DNA from: Candidatus Poribacteria bacterium | Lineage (GTDB): Bacteria; Poribacteria; WGA-4E; PCPOR2b | NCBI GenBank assembly: GCA_022822785.1 | Contig: JAJEAL010000048.1 | Span: 16,948 to 80,947, forward strand | Length of the DNA stretch: 64,000 bases | Direction: 5' to 3' | Shown here: positions 26,628 to 36,038 of the stretch, in pieces | Layout of the letters: every line of letters starts with the position of its first letter | How positions within the stretch are numbered: the stretch's first letter is position 1 | The notes under the pieces: model-generated | Databases searched by the model: none | What the model saw: only the letters and a program-made list of their open reading frames with translations | Told to the model about the DNA's origin: nothing | Translations under genes and position numbers: made by a program

Positions 26628-28514
26628 TTAATCAACGATGGTGAGCCGAAAGTACCGAAGTGCCTCCTCAATTATGGCTTTGAGACTTTCATCACCAGCC
26701 TTCTCCGCGAGTCTCAATGCGGTTTGGAAATCCTGCTTCGCCTCCGAAGTGCGATTTAACGAAGCCTTCGCAGCTCCCCGACTGATGTAAGCATCGGCAT
26801 AATCAGGTTCAAATTGTATCGCCTTATCGAAATCGCTTATCGCAGCAACGTATTGCCTGAGGTGGTACTTCGCAAGTCCTCGATTGTTGTATGCCTCGGC
26901 ATAATTTGGTTTGAGTTGTATCGCCTTATCGTAATCGCTTATCGCAGCAACGTATTGTCCCAAGTCTGTCTTCGCAAGTCCTCGATTGCTGTATGCTATG
27001 GCATCATCGGGTTCGAGTTGTATTGCCTTGTCGTAATCCTTTATCGCAGCAACGTATTGTCCCAAGTCTGCCTTCGCATTGCCCCGATTGCTGTATGCCT
27101 CGGCAAGATCGGGTTTGAGTTGTATTGCCTTATCAAAATCACTTATCGCATCAACATATTGCCTGAGATGGTACTTCACATCGCCCCGATTGTTGTATGC
27201 CTCAGCAAAATCGGGGTCAAGTTGTATCGCCTTATCGTAATCGCTTATTGCAGCAAGGCGTTGTCCCAACTCTGCCTTCACATTGCCGCTATTGATATAA
27301 AGTTGTATCGCCTTATCGTAATCGCTTATCGCAGCAAGGTGTTGACCAAGGTGGTCCTTAGCAACTCCCCGATTGCTGTATGCTATGGCAAGATCGGGTT
27401 CAAGTTGTATCGCTTTATCGAAATCGCTTATCGCAGCAACATATTGTCCCAAATCTACCTTCGCAGCCCCTCGATTGCTGTATGCGTTGGCATAATCTGG
27501 TTTAAGTTGTATTGCCTTATCGAAATCACTTATCGCAGCGGAGTATAGACCTAGTTTCGCCTTTACTACACCGCGATTGTAGTAAGCATCGGGATAATCT
27601 GGTTTAAGTTGTATTGCCTTATCGAAATCACTTATCGCAGCAACGTATTCCTCCAAGTCTGCCTTCGCAACTCCCCGACTGACGTAAGCATCAGCAAGGT
27701 CGGGTTCAAGTTGTATCGCTTTATCGAAATCGCTTATCGCAGCAACGTATTCCTTCAAGTCTAATTTAGCATTACCCCGATTGTAGTATGCGTTGGCATA
27801 ATCTGGTTTAAGTTGTATTGCCTTATCGTAATCCTTTATCGCAGCAACGTATTCCCCCAAGTCTGCCTTCGCAGCTCCCCGATTGCTGTATACTTCGGCA
27901 AGATCGGGTTTAAGTTGTATTGCCTTGTCGTAATCGCTTATCGCAGCAACGTATTGACCAAGGGATGCCTTCGCAGCCCCCCGATTGCCGTATGCCTCGG
28001 CATAATCAGATTTGAGTTGTATCGCCTTATCGAAATCCTTTATCGCAGCAAGGTGTTGCCCAAGGGATGCCTTCGCAGCCCCCCGATTGTTGTATGCCTT
28101 GACATCATCAGGTTCAAGTTGTATCGCCTTATTGAAGTCGCTTATCGCAGCTAAGTGTTGCCCTAGGTCTGCCTTCGCAGCTCCCCGATTGATATATGCA
28201 TTGGCATCATCAGGTTTGAGTTGTATTGCCTTATTGTAATCACTTATCGCAGCAACGTATTGCTCCAAGTCGTCTTTCGCAAGTCCTCGATTGATATATG
28301 CATTGGCATAATCAGGTTTAAGTTGTATCGCTTTATCGAAGTCGCTTATCGCAGCAACGTATTGTCCAAGTTTTCTCTTCGCAGCTCCCCGATTGCTGTA
28401 TGCCTTGGCAGCCATGGCATAATCAGGTTTAAGTTGTATCGCTTTATCGAAGTCGCTTATCGCAGCAACGTATTGTCCCTCGATTGTTGTATGCCTTGAC
28501 ATCATCAGGTTCAA
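26628..28514 (-). pseudogene. downstream, frameshifted part of the trypsin-TPR gene (17 TPRs)
   Basis: This frame contains 17 nearly identical 34-residue tetratricopeptide repeats (unit key residues AAISDFDKAIQLKPDYA then AYSNRGAAKADLGQ) and a non-repeat C-terminal cap ending ALRYFRLTIVD. Repeat 12 lacks 7 residues (AIQLYINSGNVKAELG). There is no start of its own with a ribosome site; the first residues (MNLMMSRHTTIE) are out-of-frame repeat sequence. It is the continuation of the protease gene at 28444-29697 after a 20-bp deletion. The product may be made only as a separate fragment or not at all, or the shift may be an assembly error in repeats. Confidence 0.75.
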
Positions 28515-28980
28515 GTTGTATCGCCTTATTGAAGTCGCTTATCGCAGCGGAGTATCGCCCCAAGTCTGCCTTCGCCTCTCCCCGATTACTGTATGCCTTG
28601 GCATAATCAGGTTTGAGTTGTATCGCTTTATCGAAGTCGCTTATCGCAGCAAGGTGTTGCCCAAGGGATGCCTTCGCAGCCCCCCGATTGTTGTATGCCT
28701 TGACATCATCAGGTTCAAGTTGTATCGCCTTATTGAAGTCGCTTATCGCAGCTAAGTGTTGCCCTAGATCTGCTTTCGCAGCTCCCCGATTGATATATGC
28801 CTTGGCAGCATCAGGTTTGAGTTGTATCGCTTTATCGAAGTCGCTTATCGCAGCAACGTATTGACCAAGGTAGTACTTTGCAAAGCCCCGATTGATATAT
28901 ACATTGGCATCATTGGGTTTGAGTTGTATCACCTTGTTATAATCACTAATGGCGGCAAAGTATTGTCCAAGGGCTGCCTT
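26760..28980. repeat. 102-bp coding tandem repeats (about 22 units)
   Basis: Units of 102 bp encode the TPRs. Near-identical blocks at about 28051-28200 and 28652-28800 lie 601 bp apart. Six units (612 bp) plus one 9-bp insertion (the extra MAA residues) minus one 20-bp deletion equals 601, which shows both a segmental duplication and the exact size of the deletion. Confidence 0.85.
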
Positions 28981-29697
28981 TGTATTTCCCTGCATGAAGT
29001 ATGTCTCCGCAGATGTAGAGCGATTATCTTGAGGTAAAGGGGTCACTGTCCCAGATCGAGCAAGTAGGGTCTTAAGATAGAGAGAAGGAATTGCAAAATT
29101 GAGATTCTGTCCACCTTCAACAACCGTGTAGGAGACACCGATGACTTCGCCTTTCTTATTCAGCACGGGTCCACCACTACTTCCCGGTGGGATCGGTGCC
29201 GTCATCTGAATCCGTCCTTTCGCCTGTCCACCGTGGCGACTGCTAATGATGCCATCCGAGAAAGCCCCTTCTAAGCCCTTTGGGTTACCGGCAACATAAA
29301 CCGTCTCACCAATTTTGACAGCATCGCTGTTGCCAAGGGGCAGCGGGTTGATACCGGGGACCGAGACTTTTAGGAGGACAAGATCGTCGTACGTGCTGTG
29401 TGCGGTAGAGCCTTCAATTTCATAGGTATTATGCTTGCCGACTAATTTTGCAGTGCCGCTGGCTGCACCGGCAATCACATGGTAATTGGTGGCGATGAGG
29501 TTGGATTTGACAAAGAAACCGCTGCCAAAACCGAGGATTTTGCCGTTGCTATCCTGCATCTCTAAATAGACGGTGGCGGCTAACGCTTTTTCAGCGATAT
29601 CTGGAACAGTCTGTGCGGATGTGATGCTTGTTGCGCAGAAGAGCAACACCATAAAGGTAACCAAAGGCAACCACAATGATTTGTTCTGATGTGTCAT
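28444..29697 (-). CDS. exported trypsin-like (HtrA-type) serine protease with TPRs, truncated by frameshift
   Basis: 418 residues. A signal peptide (MTHQNKSLWLPLVTFMVLLF..SAQ) leads into a trypsin_2 domain with the triad His in IATNYHVIAGA, Asp in TYDDLVLLKV and Ser in PPGSSGGPVLNKKGEVIG. Then come four and a half TPRs before the frame shifts out and stops (NNRGTIRCCDKRLR). The intact gene would continue into the frame at 26628-28514 for about 22 repeats. The start at 29697 has AAGGA about 10 nt upstream, immediately next to a MITE that ends 14 nt before it. TPR-protease combinations are likely periplasmic quality-control proteins. Confidence 0.85.
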   Translation of the reverse strand: MTHQNKSLWLPLVTFMVLLFCATSITSAQTVPDIAEKALAATVYLEMQDSNGKILGFGSGFFVKSNLIATNYHVIAGAASGTAKLVGKHNTYEIEGSTAHSTYDDLVLLKVSVPGINPLPLGNSDAVKIGETVYVAGNPKGLEGAFSDGIISSRHGGQAKGRIQMTAPIPPGSSGGPVLNKKGEVIGVSYTVVEGGQNLNFAIPSLYLKTLLARSGTVTPLPQDNRSTSAETYFMQGNTKAALGQYFAAISDYNKVIQLKPNDANVYINRGFAKYYLGQYVAAISDFDKAIQLKPDAAKAYINRGAAKADLGQHLAAISDFNKAIQLEPDDVKAYNNRGAAKASLGQHLAAISDFDKAIQLKPDYAKAYSNRGEAKADLGRYSAAISDFNKAIQLEPDDVKAYNNRGTIRCCDKRLR

Positions 29698-29710
29698 TGA
29701 AAGAATTCCT

Positions 29711-29936
29711 TTATAGGACTTACGCTGTTGAATGCTCAAAGCCAACCCCCTTAGCCCCCCGCAAGTTGAGCGTAGCGAAATCCCGATTTTATCGGGGCGG
29801 AGGAAAAGGCACATCGCAACGCCAGATGAATCGAACAAAACTCCAGCCAATCGGTAAGTTTATAGTAGGGCGATTTATCGCCCGTGGTCACGCGCAATGA
29901 ATTGCGCTACTACAAACCGAAGGGCGTAAGTCCTGT
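29711..29936. mobile_element. MITE family B, copy 2 (about 225 bp)
   Basis: The left end TTATAGGACTTACGCTGTTG and the right end, reverse-complemented (CAGGACTTACGC), match the ends of the copy at 26273. The interior contains GGGCGATTTATCGCCC and GCGCAATGAATTGCGC hairpins. It lies directly upstream of the protease ribosome site, so transcription of that gene must start within or beyond the element. Confidence 0.6.
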
Positions 29937-29979
29937 TGTCAGCAAATGTAGTTTAACATTGTCAAAATGGTAGGGGCAA

Positions 29980-30780
29980 TCAGAAGCTGACATATCCACC
30001 GCAAACAGGAATGCATTGCCCCGTTACATAATCCGAGAGATCTGTGACAAGAAACTCGACAACCTTCGCGCAATCCTCTGGCACCCCCAAACGACGGAGT
30101 GGGATCTGCGGCAACAGTCTTTCCCGCGTTTCGGGACTATTCCTGCCGCCGGCAATACCACGGGATGAAAGGATGTAGCCCGGCGCGATACAGTTCACAT
30201 TAATTCCGTGTGGTCCCAGTTCAGCTGCGAGGAGGCGAGTGTACTGCACAACCCCCGCTTTTGAAACGCTGTACGCCATACCTGCCCCGCTCCAACGGCT
30301 CCATAACCCCGCCTGCGAGCTGACGTTGACAATCCGTCCGTAACCCGCTTCTTTCATTGGAGTGCTCACCGCCTGGCAGCAGAAAATCGCGCTGGTGAGG
30401 TTTATCTCCATAATGTAATTGTAATACTCCTCCTCAGTGTCAGATGCCATCGACGATTTAGGTCGGCCTAACGCACCACCGGTGTTGTTGACGAGGATAT
30501 CAATTCGTCCCAGTTTGTCTACAACCTCGCCAACCATCGCAAAAACGGCATCGCGCTGCGTAACATCAACCTCAAAACCCAGCGACCGACGCCCAAAATT
30601 CTCGACCTCTGCCATGACTGTCTCCGCCGTCAACGCTTCGTCATACTCTTGCGCTGCGTCGAGATCTATGTCGTTAATCACAACGTCCGCTCCCAATTGA
30701 GCGAGGTGAAGCGCGTAAGCCCGACCCAATCCACGCGCCGCGCCGGTAACAAGCGCAACCTGTCCATCTAATTTACCCAT
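29980..30780 (-). CDS. SDR family NAD(P)-dependent oxidoreductase
   Basis: 266 residues, a classical short-chain dehydrogenase: cofactor loop TGAARGLGRAYAL, Asp at the end of strand 2 (VVINDIDLD), NNTGGALG, catalytic Ser in VNVSSQAG and YSVSKAG (YxxxK), with the C-terminal YVTGQCIPVCGGY typical of the 3-oxoacyl reductase/glucose dehydrogenase group. The substrate is not identifiable. AAGGAGG lies 7 nt before the ATG. It is monocistronic as far as I can see. Confidence 0.9.
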   Translation of the reverse strand: MGKLDGQVALVTGAARGLGRAYALHLAQLGADVVINDIDLDAAQEYDEALTAETVMAEVENFGRRSLGFEVDVTQRDAVFAMVGEVVDKLGRIDILVNNTGGALGRPKSSMASDTEEEYYNYIMEINLTSAIFCCQAVSTPMKEAGYGRIVNVSSQAGLWSRWSGAGMAYSVSKAGVVQYTRLLAAELGPHGINVNCIAPGYILSSRGIAGGRNSPETRERLLPQIPLRRLGVPEDCAKVVEFLVTDLSDYVTGQCIPVCGGYVSF

Positions 30781-30904
30781 TGAAACCTCCTTTATACGTG
30801 AAGACGAAGCGTGAACGTCTCACGACTTCAACATCTGAATTATCAATAATCTAAGTCGCCAGACCTGCTTGGCTTGGATAGACATATCCAAGCCATAACC
30901 GCTT

Positions 30905-30992
30905 TTGCTATACACATTGCGCTCCTCTGGAGCGCGAGGACTGGACATATCCGCATTGCTATAGACATATCGCTCCGCTGGAGCGAAAGACC
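30905..30992 (+). repeat. pair of imperfect 37-bp direct repeats with a palindromic core
   Basis: TTGCTATACACATTGCGCTC (30905) and TTGCTATAGACATATCGCTC (30956) begin two related copies. Each contains a GCTCC...GGAGC hairpin. They fill part of the 30781-31067 gap, which holds no gene. Confidence 0.5.
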
Positions 30993-31067
30993 AAACCTAT
31001 TACCCTAAACCGAAAATCAATGGATTTTCAACGACTAGCAACTTGCGCTATTATTGACACAACTTGG

Positions 31068-33740
31068 CTATCGAAGGACCGCAACCTTCCCCAACCTACG
31101 GACTATCTCCCCATCCCGCTCGGCTTCCAAGACATAGATATAAATCCCACCAGCAACGGGTTCGCCTCCCTGATTTTTGCCCTCCCAGACGAAGGCTTCG
31201 TCGAGCGATGCCGATTGCTGACCAACGACATTGTGCAATATATCTGTATAGAGTAAATCCCCGGTGACATCATAAATCTCCAGCATCACATCGGCAGATT
31301 TGGTGAGCCGGAATGTAATGGTGGCACTGTGCGAAGTGGGATTTGGATAGACAATAACCCGATCGGCAAAATCGAAGATGTCCTGAGTAAAAAATTCTAC
31401 CGTTCGGTGGGCTTCGTTGCCAGCGCGATCTGTCGCGGTAATTTCAAGGGTATGCCTGCCCGCCTCCAAATTACTTGGAAGATAGGTCAACTCTCCTGTT
31501 TTATCCTCGTAAAAAAATTCTACCGATCGATGGTCAACCCACAATTGGATGGCATCAACGCCCGACCCTGCGTCGGTAATCTCATACAGTATGAGAAAGC
31601 GTTCGGGCTGAACTTCGGTGGAATCTTCAGGAAAAACAGCACTTATAATAGGCGGCACCCAATCCATAAGCAGGGCATAGCTTCCGAAGCGATCGACAGT
31701 AGCTTCAAACATGCCGAACCGGTTTCTGATGGCATCTAGTGGCAGCCACTGCTGAAACAAGCTGTCCCACTGAAACATCGCAATCCCCTTCTCCTCTCGC
31801 TCTCGTCCTAGAGGAAGCGGCAGCGCTAGCTGAAATGAAACCCCTTGCGTCTCCACAGGGGACTCAACGACATAGACGGGGTAAAGTATCGTAAGTTCAC
31901 GTTCCTCGGCGTTTTGTTGTTGAGCGTGAATGGCATCTCGATCCAGTCCGCCCTGACTTCGCAAGGTAACTTGAGGCACGGCTTCACCCTCACGTAGTAG
32001 AACGCTGGGCCCACTATCAATAGAGAGCAGAATTGTCTCCACTGGAGAAGCGTCTCCTCGAATAAATTGTGGAAATTGAATATCTTCGGGAAGCCGGTTC
32101 TGATCGGTGAAGTAGCCGCGGACAGATAGCGCTTCCCCGTTGAGCGAACGAACTTGGGTAGAAAAGGTGAAACCGGTTTGTGAAGAAGAAATTGGAAAGT
32201 CAACGGTATATTGAAAGATGGGTTGCTGATCATCCGTAACGCTGAAACGGTCGAGGGTAGGTGTATACCCCAACGTTGCGCTAGATGGCAACACTTCAAG
32301 GATGGGTGCTGTCGCTAATCGCTTCGTTGCAGTTAATGTGATTCTGAGTGTACGATTTTCCCCTTCAATCCGTTCCGCCGAAATTGATGCTTGGAACGGG
32401 CGGGTGTCGATGACAAACGTAAAATCAATGGGCGTCGCCGAGTTGCCAGCAGTATCTTGTACCTCTAATTTGAAGCGATAGACGCCGTCGCCGAGTTCAG
32501 TCGGTGGGGTGTAGGTGAATCGACCTGTTCTAGGTTGAAAATCAAATATCCTTCCATCAAGCTTAGCTGCGTCCGAACTCCCATCAAAAGTAAACGTCTC
32601 TTCATCAAAGGTGAACCGGATTGTTTGTGGATCGATATCCACGTCATCGATTAAGACACCCGTGATTTTTACGTCCGAGCGGTCAAGGGACGTACCATCG
32701 GGAGGCAACACTTCAGTGATCGCTGGCGGGTTAAGATCTATTCCAAGGAGTCGATCTCTCTTCCTATAGCGAATGCGTCGCTGCACGGTTGTCTTGCGCC
32801 CTAACCGGTCGATGGCGACCACACGGACGAGATTGGGCACCTCCTCACCCGCAACGCCAACGGCACCGCCCTCCTTCAGCGACAGTGTACGCTCAAAGCT
32901 ACCATCCACGTTAAGCGGCACGGCGGTGTCGTTAATTGAAAGGTCCGCATCCAAATCATCAATCTGACCGGATACGGTGACGTAAGGCACCTCACGCACA
33001 GCAGCATCGGGTGGAGTCGTCAGCGTAATCTCCGGCGCTTGGCTATCACGCACGACGGTTCGGGTTATACTTGTCTCTAGACCAATTGGGTTTGTTGCAT
33101 GGATCTGGATGAGGTTTGGGCCTTCGCTCAACGGCAACTGTGCGACAAAACGTCCCTCTATATCAAGGGATAAGGGGGTTTCGATCTGCCCGGATTTAAG
33201 AATAACCGCGTTCGATTTTTCTGTTACGCCTTGCACCGTTATTTGTGTCTTTAATGTCAACAGACCTTCACGCGGGTCGGAGACCTCTAGGCGTGGATGT
33301 TCGTTTTCAATAAAAATATGGATTTGATCCTGTATCTCATCGCCCTGCGTCGAAACGACAACAAGCCGTATAAGGTATTCTCCACGCAGCCGTTGTGCGT
33401 CCCACTGCCCAAGAAAGCCGGTCTCCGGCACTGGGGCAGTCGCTCGACCACCAATCTGACGCCAGCCGGTCAAGGCATTCGTCCCCTGAGCTGTAGGAAC
33501 AGCTGCATACTCCAGACGATATTCCTTGAACATTGTGCCATGAGCCACTCCAAAAAGGTCAACCTTGCCGTTCAATTGATCCCCTGTATGAGGACGAACA
33601 ATTTTCGCTTGGATAGGCGAGGCGTCAAGCGCAGTGGTGAAGCTAAATAAGCAGAGTACAAGACTAGCGGAAATAGACAGAATTAAAGCATAGAAGGATG
33701 AAAGGGTGGAGCAAAAGGTAGGATTCGTTTGACGTTTCAC
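31068..33740 (-). CDS. large secreted protein with Ig-like/bacterial repeats and a FlgD-like C-terminal module
   Basis: About 890 residues. A signal sequence (STLSSFYALILSISASLVLCLF) precedes several Ig-like beta domains (PREGLLTLKTQITVQGVTEK, TPPDAAVREVPYVTVSGQID, AVFPEDSTEVQPE). The C-terminus is a FlgD/type-A sorting-like module (VIVYPNPTSHSATITFRL, LEIYDVTGDLLYT, WEGKNQGGEPVAGGIYIYVL). It is probably cell-surface or extracellular. I prefer the GTG at 33740, which gives a normal signal peptide, though an ATG at 33815 is in frame. It ends close to the downstream SDR region and follows lexA on the same strand by 92 nt. Confidence 0.8.
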   Translation of the reverse strand: MKRQTNPTFCSTLSSFYALILSISASLVLCLFSFTTALDASPIQAKIVRPHTGDQLNGKVDLFGVAHGTMFKEYRLEYAAVPTAQGTNALTGWRQIGGRATAPVPETGFLGQWDAQRLRGEYLIRLVVVSTQGDEIQDQIHIFIENEHPRLEVSDPREGLLTLKTQITVQGVTEKSNAVILKSGQIETPLSLDIEGRFVAQLPLSEGPNLIQIHATNPIGLETSITRTVVRDSQAPEITLTTPPDAAVREVPYVTVSGQIDDLDADLSINDTAVPLNVDGSFERTLSLKEGGAVGVAGEEVPNLVRVVAIDRLGRKTTVQRRIRYRKRDRLLGIDLNPPAITEVLPPDGTSLDRSDVKITGVLIDDVDIDPQTIRFTFDEETFTFDGSSDAAKLDGRIFDFQPRTGRFTYTPPTELGDGVYRFKLEVQDTAGNSATPIDFTFVIDTRPFQASISAERIEGENRTLRITLTATKRLATAPILEVLPSSATLGYTPTLDRFSVTDDQQPIFQYTVDFPISSSQTGFTFSTQVRSLNGEALSVRGYFTDQNRLPEDIQFPQFIRGDASPVETILLSIDSGPSVLLREGEAVPQVTLRSQGGLDRDAIHAQQQNAEERELTILYPVYVVESPVETQGVSFQLALPLPLGREREEKGIAMFQWDSLFQQWLPLDAIRNRFGMFEATVDRFGSYALLMDWVPPIISAVFPEDSTEVQPERFLILYEITDAGSGVDAIQLWVDHRSVEFFYEDKTGELTYLPSNLEAGRHTLEITATDRAGNEAHRTVEFFTQDIFDFADRVIVYPNPTSHSATITFRLTKSADVMLEIYDVTGDLLYTDILHNVVGQQSASLDEAFVWEGKNQGGEPVAGGIYIYVLEAERDGEIVRRLGKVAVLR

Positions 33741-33832
33741 AACTCCATCCCGACTCAGGAATCGGACCTGCACCCTAATCCAATGTCTGGACGGGCAGAT
33801 TGATCGGGGGTCCATATTTTACGTTTCACGCT

Positions 33833-34441
33833 CTACAGCTTACGGAAAAGTCCGACGACCTTTCCCAAAATCTGTGCATCATCAACAATAATCGGGGACA
33901 TCACTGCATTTTCAGGCTGCAGGCGAATCCTGTTCCCATCACGGAAAAATCGTTTCACCGTTGCTTCTTCATCAAGCAGGGCGACAACAATATCTCCGGC
34001 GTCCGCGTAATTTTGTGCTCGCACAATTACAACGTCACCTTCAAAAATTCCAGCCTCAATCATGCTCTGCCCATTGATACGCAGCGCGAAACAGGTATCT
34101 TCCTTGACAACCTCCCGTGGCACAGGTAACGTGCCCTCAATATTTTCAGAGGCAAGTATGGGTTCGCCCGCAGCAACCCGTCCCACGATTGGCAGCTCGA
34201 CTGCTGTCTGTGGCAGTTTTTGTGGTACAAATTCCAAAATTTCGATAGCACGCGGCTTCTTGGGGATACGCCGTATGTACCCTTTCTTTTGGATCGCATT
34301 GAGATGGTCATGGGCACCCTTTTCGGAGATACCAAAGGCTGTCCCAATTTCACGAACAGTTGGTGGATAACCTGTATCTTGCACATGCTTCCTTACAAAT
34401 TCAAAAATCCGGTCCTGTTTTTTGGTGAGCGATTTTCGCAC
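33833..34441 (-). CDS. lexA: LexA repressor
   Basis: 202 residues. The N-terminal winged helix-turn-helix is clear (LTKKQDRIFEFVRKHVQ, YPPTVREIGTAFGISEKGAHDHL). The cleavage site is Ala-Gly in GRVAAGEPI; the catalytic Ser is in INGQSMIEAG and Lys in EEATVKRFF. It represses SOS genes until RecA-stimulated self-cleavage. It starts with GTG, with GAGGAGG 5 nt upstream. A candidate operator overlaps its promoter. Confidence 0.96.
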   Translation of the reverse strand: MRKSLTKKQDRIFEFVRKHVQDTGYPPTVREIGTAFGISEKGAHDHLNAIQKKGYIRRIPKKPRAIEILEFVPQKLPQTAVELPIVGRVAAGEPILASENIEGTLPVPREVVKEDTCFALRINGQSMIEAGIFEGDVVIVRAQNYADAGDIVVALLDEEATVKRFFRDGNRIRLQPENAVMSPIIVDDAQILGKVVGLFRKL

Positions 34442-34458
34442 AATTGCCTCCTCGCATC

Positions 34459-34502
34459 TGTATAGATTCCTTTAATATACTATACATAGGTTAAGCCGTC
34501 AA
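34459..34502 (-). promoter_or_regulatory. lexA promoter with candidate LexA operator
   Basis: On the minus strand TTGACG (34502-34497) and TATATT (34479-34474) are 17 nt apart. A perfect inverted repeat, TGTATAG and CTATACA with a 14-nt spacer (34459-34486), spans the -10 box. LexA normally represses its own gene, so this is the best operator candidate; the motif differs from both the E. coli and Bacillus boxes. Confidence 0.5.
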
Positions 34503-34593
34503 GGAAAAAGCGTTGCATTTATACCGGTCTTCTCTGTTTTCACGTCTCACACATTTTGTGCTTTGCACCTTCTTTTGACATGAGCTTTTTCTG

Positions 34594-35469
34594 TCATCCA
34601 CTCATTTTCTCCGCGTTATCCTCGTGATAATCGTAGGGCTGATTCCGAAAAATATAGTCAATCGGTTCATCGGTAAACTCTACATTTGGATCCATCTGGC
34701 AATTTTCAAAAGCTGCCTCACATCCCTTGTTGAAACGCACCCGTCGATTCCGTCGGAACCAGTGGATATGGTGAACCATCGCTATCATCTGTCTCGGTCG
34801 ATCCGAATGGTTAGGCATTCCGCGGTGCCACAGGCGCATATCTCTGATGAGGACACTCCCCTTTTTCGTATTGCCACGCACCGGCGGCACAATCTCTCGA
34901 CGCGCTTCCACAAGCCGGTCCTCAACCTTAATGGTTGCGTCAGCCATAGCGACGCTTGTGTCTAGGTGCGATCCGGGCCAAAGTTCAATGCTACCGTTAT
35001 GTTCGGTGACCTCCATCGGTGCAACGTTAATCACCAAAGATACTGCCGGGTGTGCAGTTTCCAACCCTGGCCATAATTGTCCATAATCTACATGCACTGG
35101 TTGTGTGCCGCTGCCGGGACAGTTTGTGTTGCCGGTGTAACAGCTGTTAAATCCCCCCTCACCGAGAACTTGTCGGCTTATCTGCATCACCCATGGATTG
35201 GCGACAACATCGCGAAAAACATAAGGCGCAAAGGGTGGTGGATCTTGCTGAAGATGTCCCTTGACGAAATTCACAGGAAGGACAGATGCCGTCATCAATG
35301 TGTGCAAATCCGCGTTCATCTTTTCGTGGAGCAGATTCAAATGCGTATGTGATATAACATCTGACAAGATGAGATACCCCTCCTCGCGGATGGCTCGAAC
35401 CGCTTGATTGAGATGGGTTTCGGACATCTCACCGTTGACCCGCTCTTCCGGACTAATTGTAATCTCCAT
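34594..35469 (-). CDS. phytanoyl-CoA dioxygenase (PhyH) family protein, copy 1
   Basis: 291 residues of the Fe(II)/2-oxoglutarate-dependent PhyH fold. The iron ligands appear as His and Asp in QPVHVDYGQLWPG and a distal His in DMRLWHRGMPNHSDRPR, where the Arg could bind 2-oxoglutarate. The substrate is unknown; family members hydroxylate diverse small molecules. GAGGG is 8 nt upstream of the ATG. One of four PhyH genes in this window, each divergent from the others. Confidence 0.88.
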   Translation of the reverse strand: MEITISPEERVNGEMSETHLNQAVRAIREEGYLILSDVISHTHLNLLHEKMNADLHTLMTASVLPVNFVKGHLQQDPPPFAPYVFRDVVANPWVMQISRQVLGEGGFNSCYTGNTNCPGSGTQPVHVDYGQLWPGLETAHPAVSLVINVAPMEVTEHNGSIELWPGSHLDTSVAMADATIKVEDRLVEARREIVPPVRGNTKKGSVLIRDMRLWHRGMPNHSDRPRQMIAMVHHIHWFRRNRRVRFNKGCEAAFENCQMDPNVEFTDEPIDYIFRNQPYDYHEDNAEKMSG

Positions 35470-35627
35470 CGGTTATCCCTCGTGCGTTAATTGGGTAGTC
35501 AAGATGGTATCAGACACCCACCGAACGGTCAAGCGAAATATTCATCGGGTATTTGGCACTTTCAATCGGTGAGCAGATGTGGGAATTTAGGTCTTCGGCG
35601 GATCTTTCCAATGTGCACCGTAATCTT

Positions 35628-35656
35628 TTGACACGACCCTAAATGAATGCTATAAT
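35628..35656 (+). promoter_or_regulatory. consensus sigma-70 promoter of the DUF433/DUF5615 pair
   Basis: TTGACA (35628-35633) and TATAAT (35651-35656) are both perfect, with a 17-nt spacer, 95 nt before the antitoxin gene. A GC-rich GCGGC/GCCGC hairpin lies between promoter and gene. The rest of 35470-35750 holds nothing else. Confidence 0.75.
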
Positions 35657-35750
35657 TTTATTAATTATCGGACACTTTTTCGGAGGGATGACGCTAACGG
35701 CATAACAACAGAAAGGGCGCGGCTGTGAGAGCCTTCGCCGCAAAAAAATA

Positions 35751-36008
35751 ATGAAACCAGAGCAAGTGATAAATCAAGACCCCGATATTCACGGAGGGAC
35801 GCCGGTGTTTACCGGCACCCGTGTTCCTATACAATCACTGATTGATCATCTAAAAGCAGGAGATAGTCTTGATTACTTTCTTGAAGGATTCCCTTCGGTT
35901 TCTCGCGAACAAGCAATTGCCTTTTTAGAATTCGCATTGATGACTGCACTCGGATCTCACCCCCAATCAGATCGGTTCCGTTCCCCCGATACATCGGGAC
36001 AGACGTGA
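35751..36008 (+). CDS. DUF433-family antitoxin with an altered C-terminus
   Basis: 85 residues. The DUF433 core is complete: INQDPDIHGGTPVFTGTRVPI, LIDHLKAGDSLDYFLEGFPSVSREQAIAFLEFA. DUF433 proteins are DNA-binding-like antitoxins paired with DUF5615 PIN-like toxins, as here. The last residues (about 68-85, SHPQSDRFRSPDTSGQT) are not family-like and are encoded by one arm of an inserted palindrome. No strong ribosome site precedes the ATG. Confidence 0.85.
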   Translation: MKPEQVINQDPDIHGGTPVFTGTRVPIQSLIDHLKAGDSLDYFLEGFPSVSREQAIAFLEFALMTALGSHPQSDRFRSPDTSGQT

Positions 36009-36024
36009 CCCCCGATGTATCGGG
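35983..36024. repeat. inverted repeat across the antitoxin-toxin junction
   Basis: CCCCCGATACATCGGG (35983-35998) and CCCCCGATGTATCGGG (36009-36024) are exact reverse complements over 14 bp with a 12-bp loop, and each is itself nearly palindromic. It encodes the antitoxin tail and the extra N-terminus of the toxin frame, so it looks like a small inserted element. Confidence 0.7.
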
Positions 36025-36038
36025 AGGTTCAAAGCAAC

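Noticed and set aside
26814..28864. Long plus-strand open frames opposite the TPR repeats
   Set aside because: They mirror the 102-bp repeats, have no ribosome sites and encode low-complexity repeats of YRSNVLP-type sequence; they are antisense shadows.
26760..28980. Possible CRISPR or non-coding tandem array
   Set aside because: The 102-bp period is a multiple of three and each unit encodes a 34-residue TPR; there are no unique spacers.
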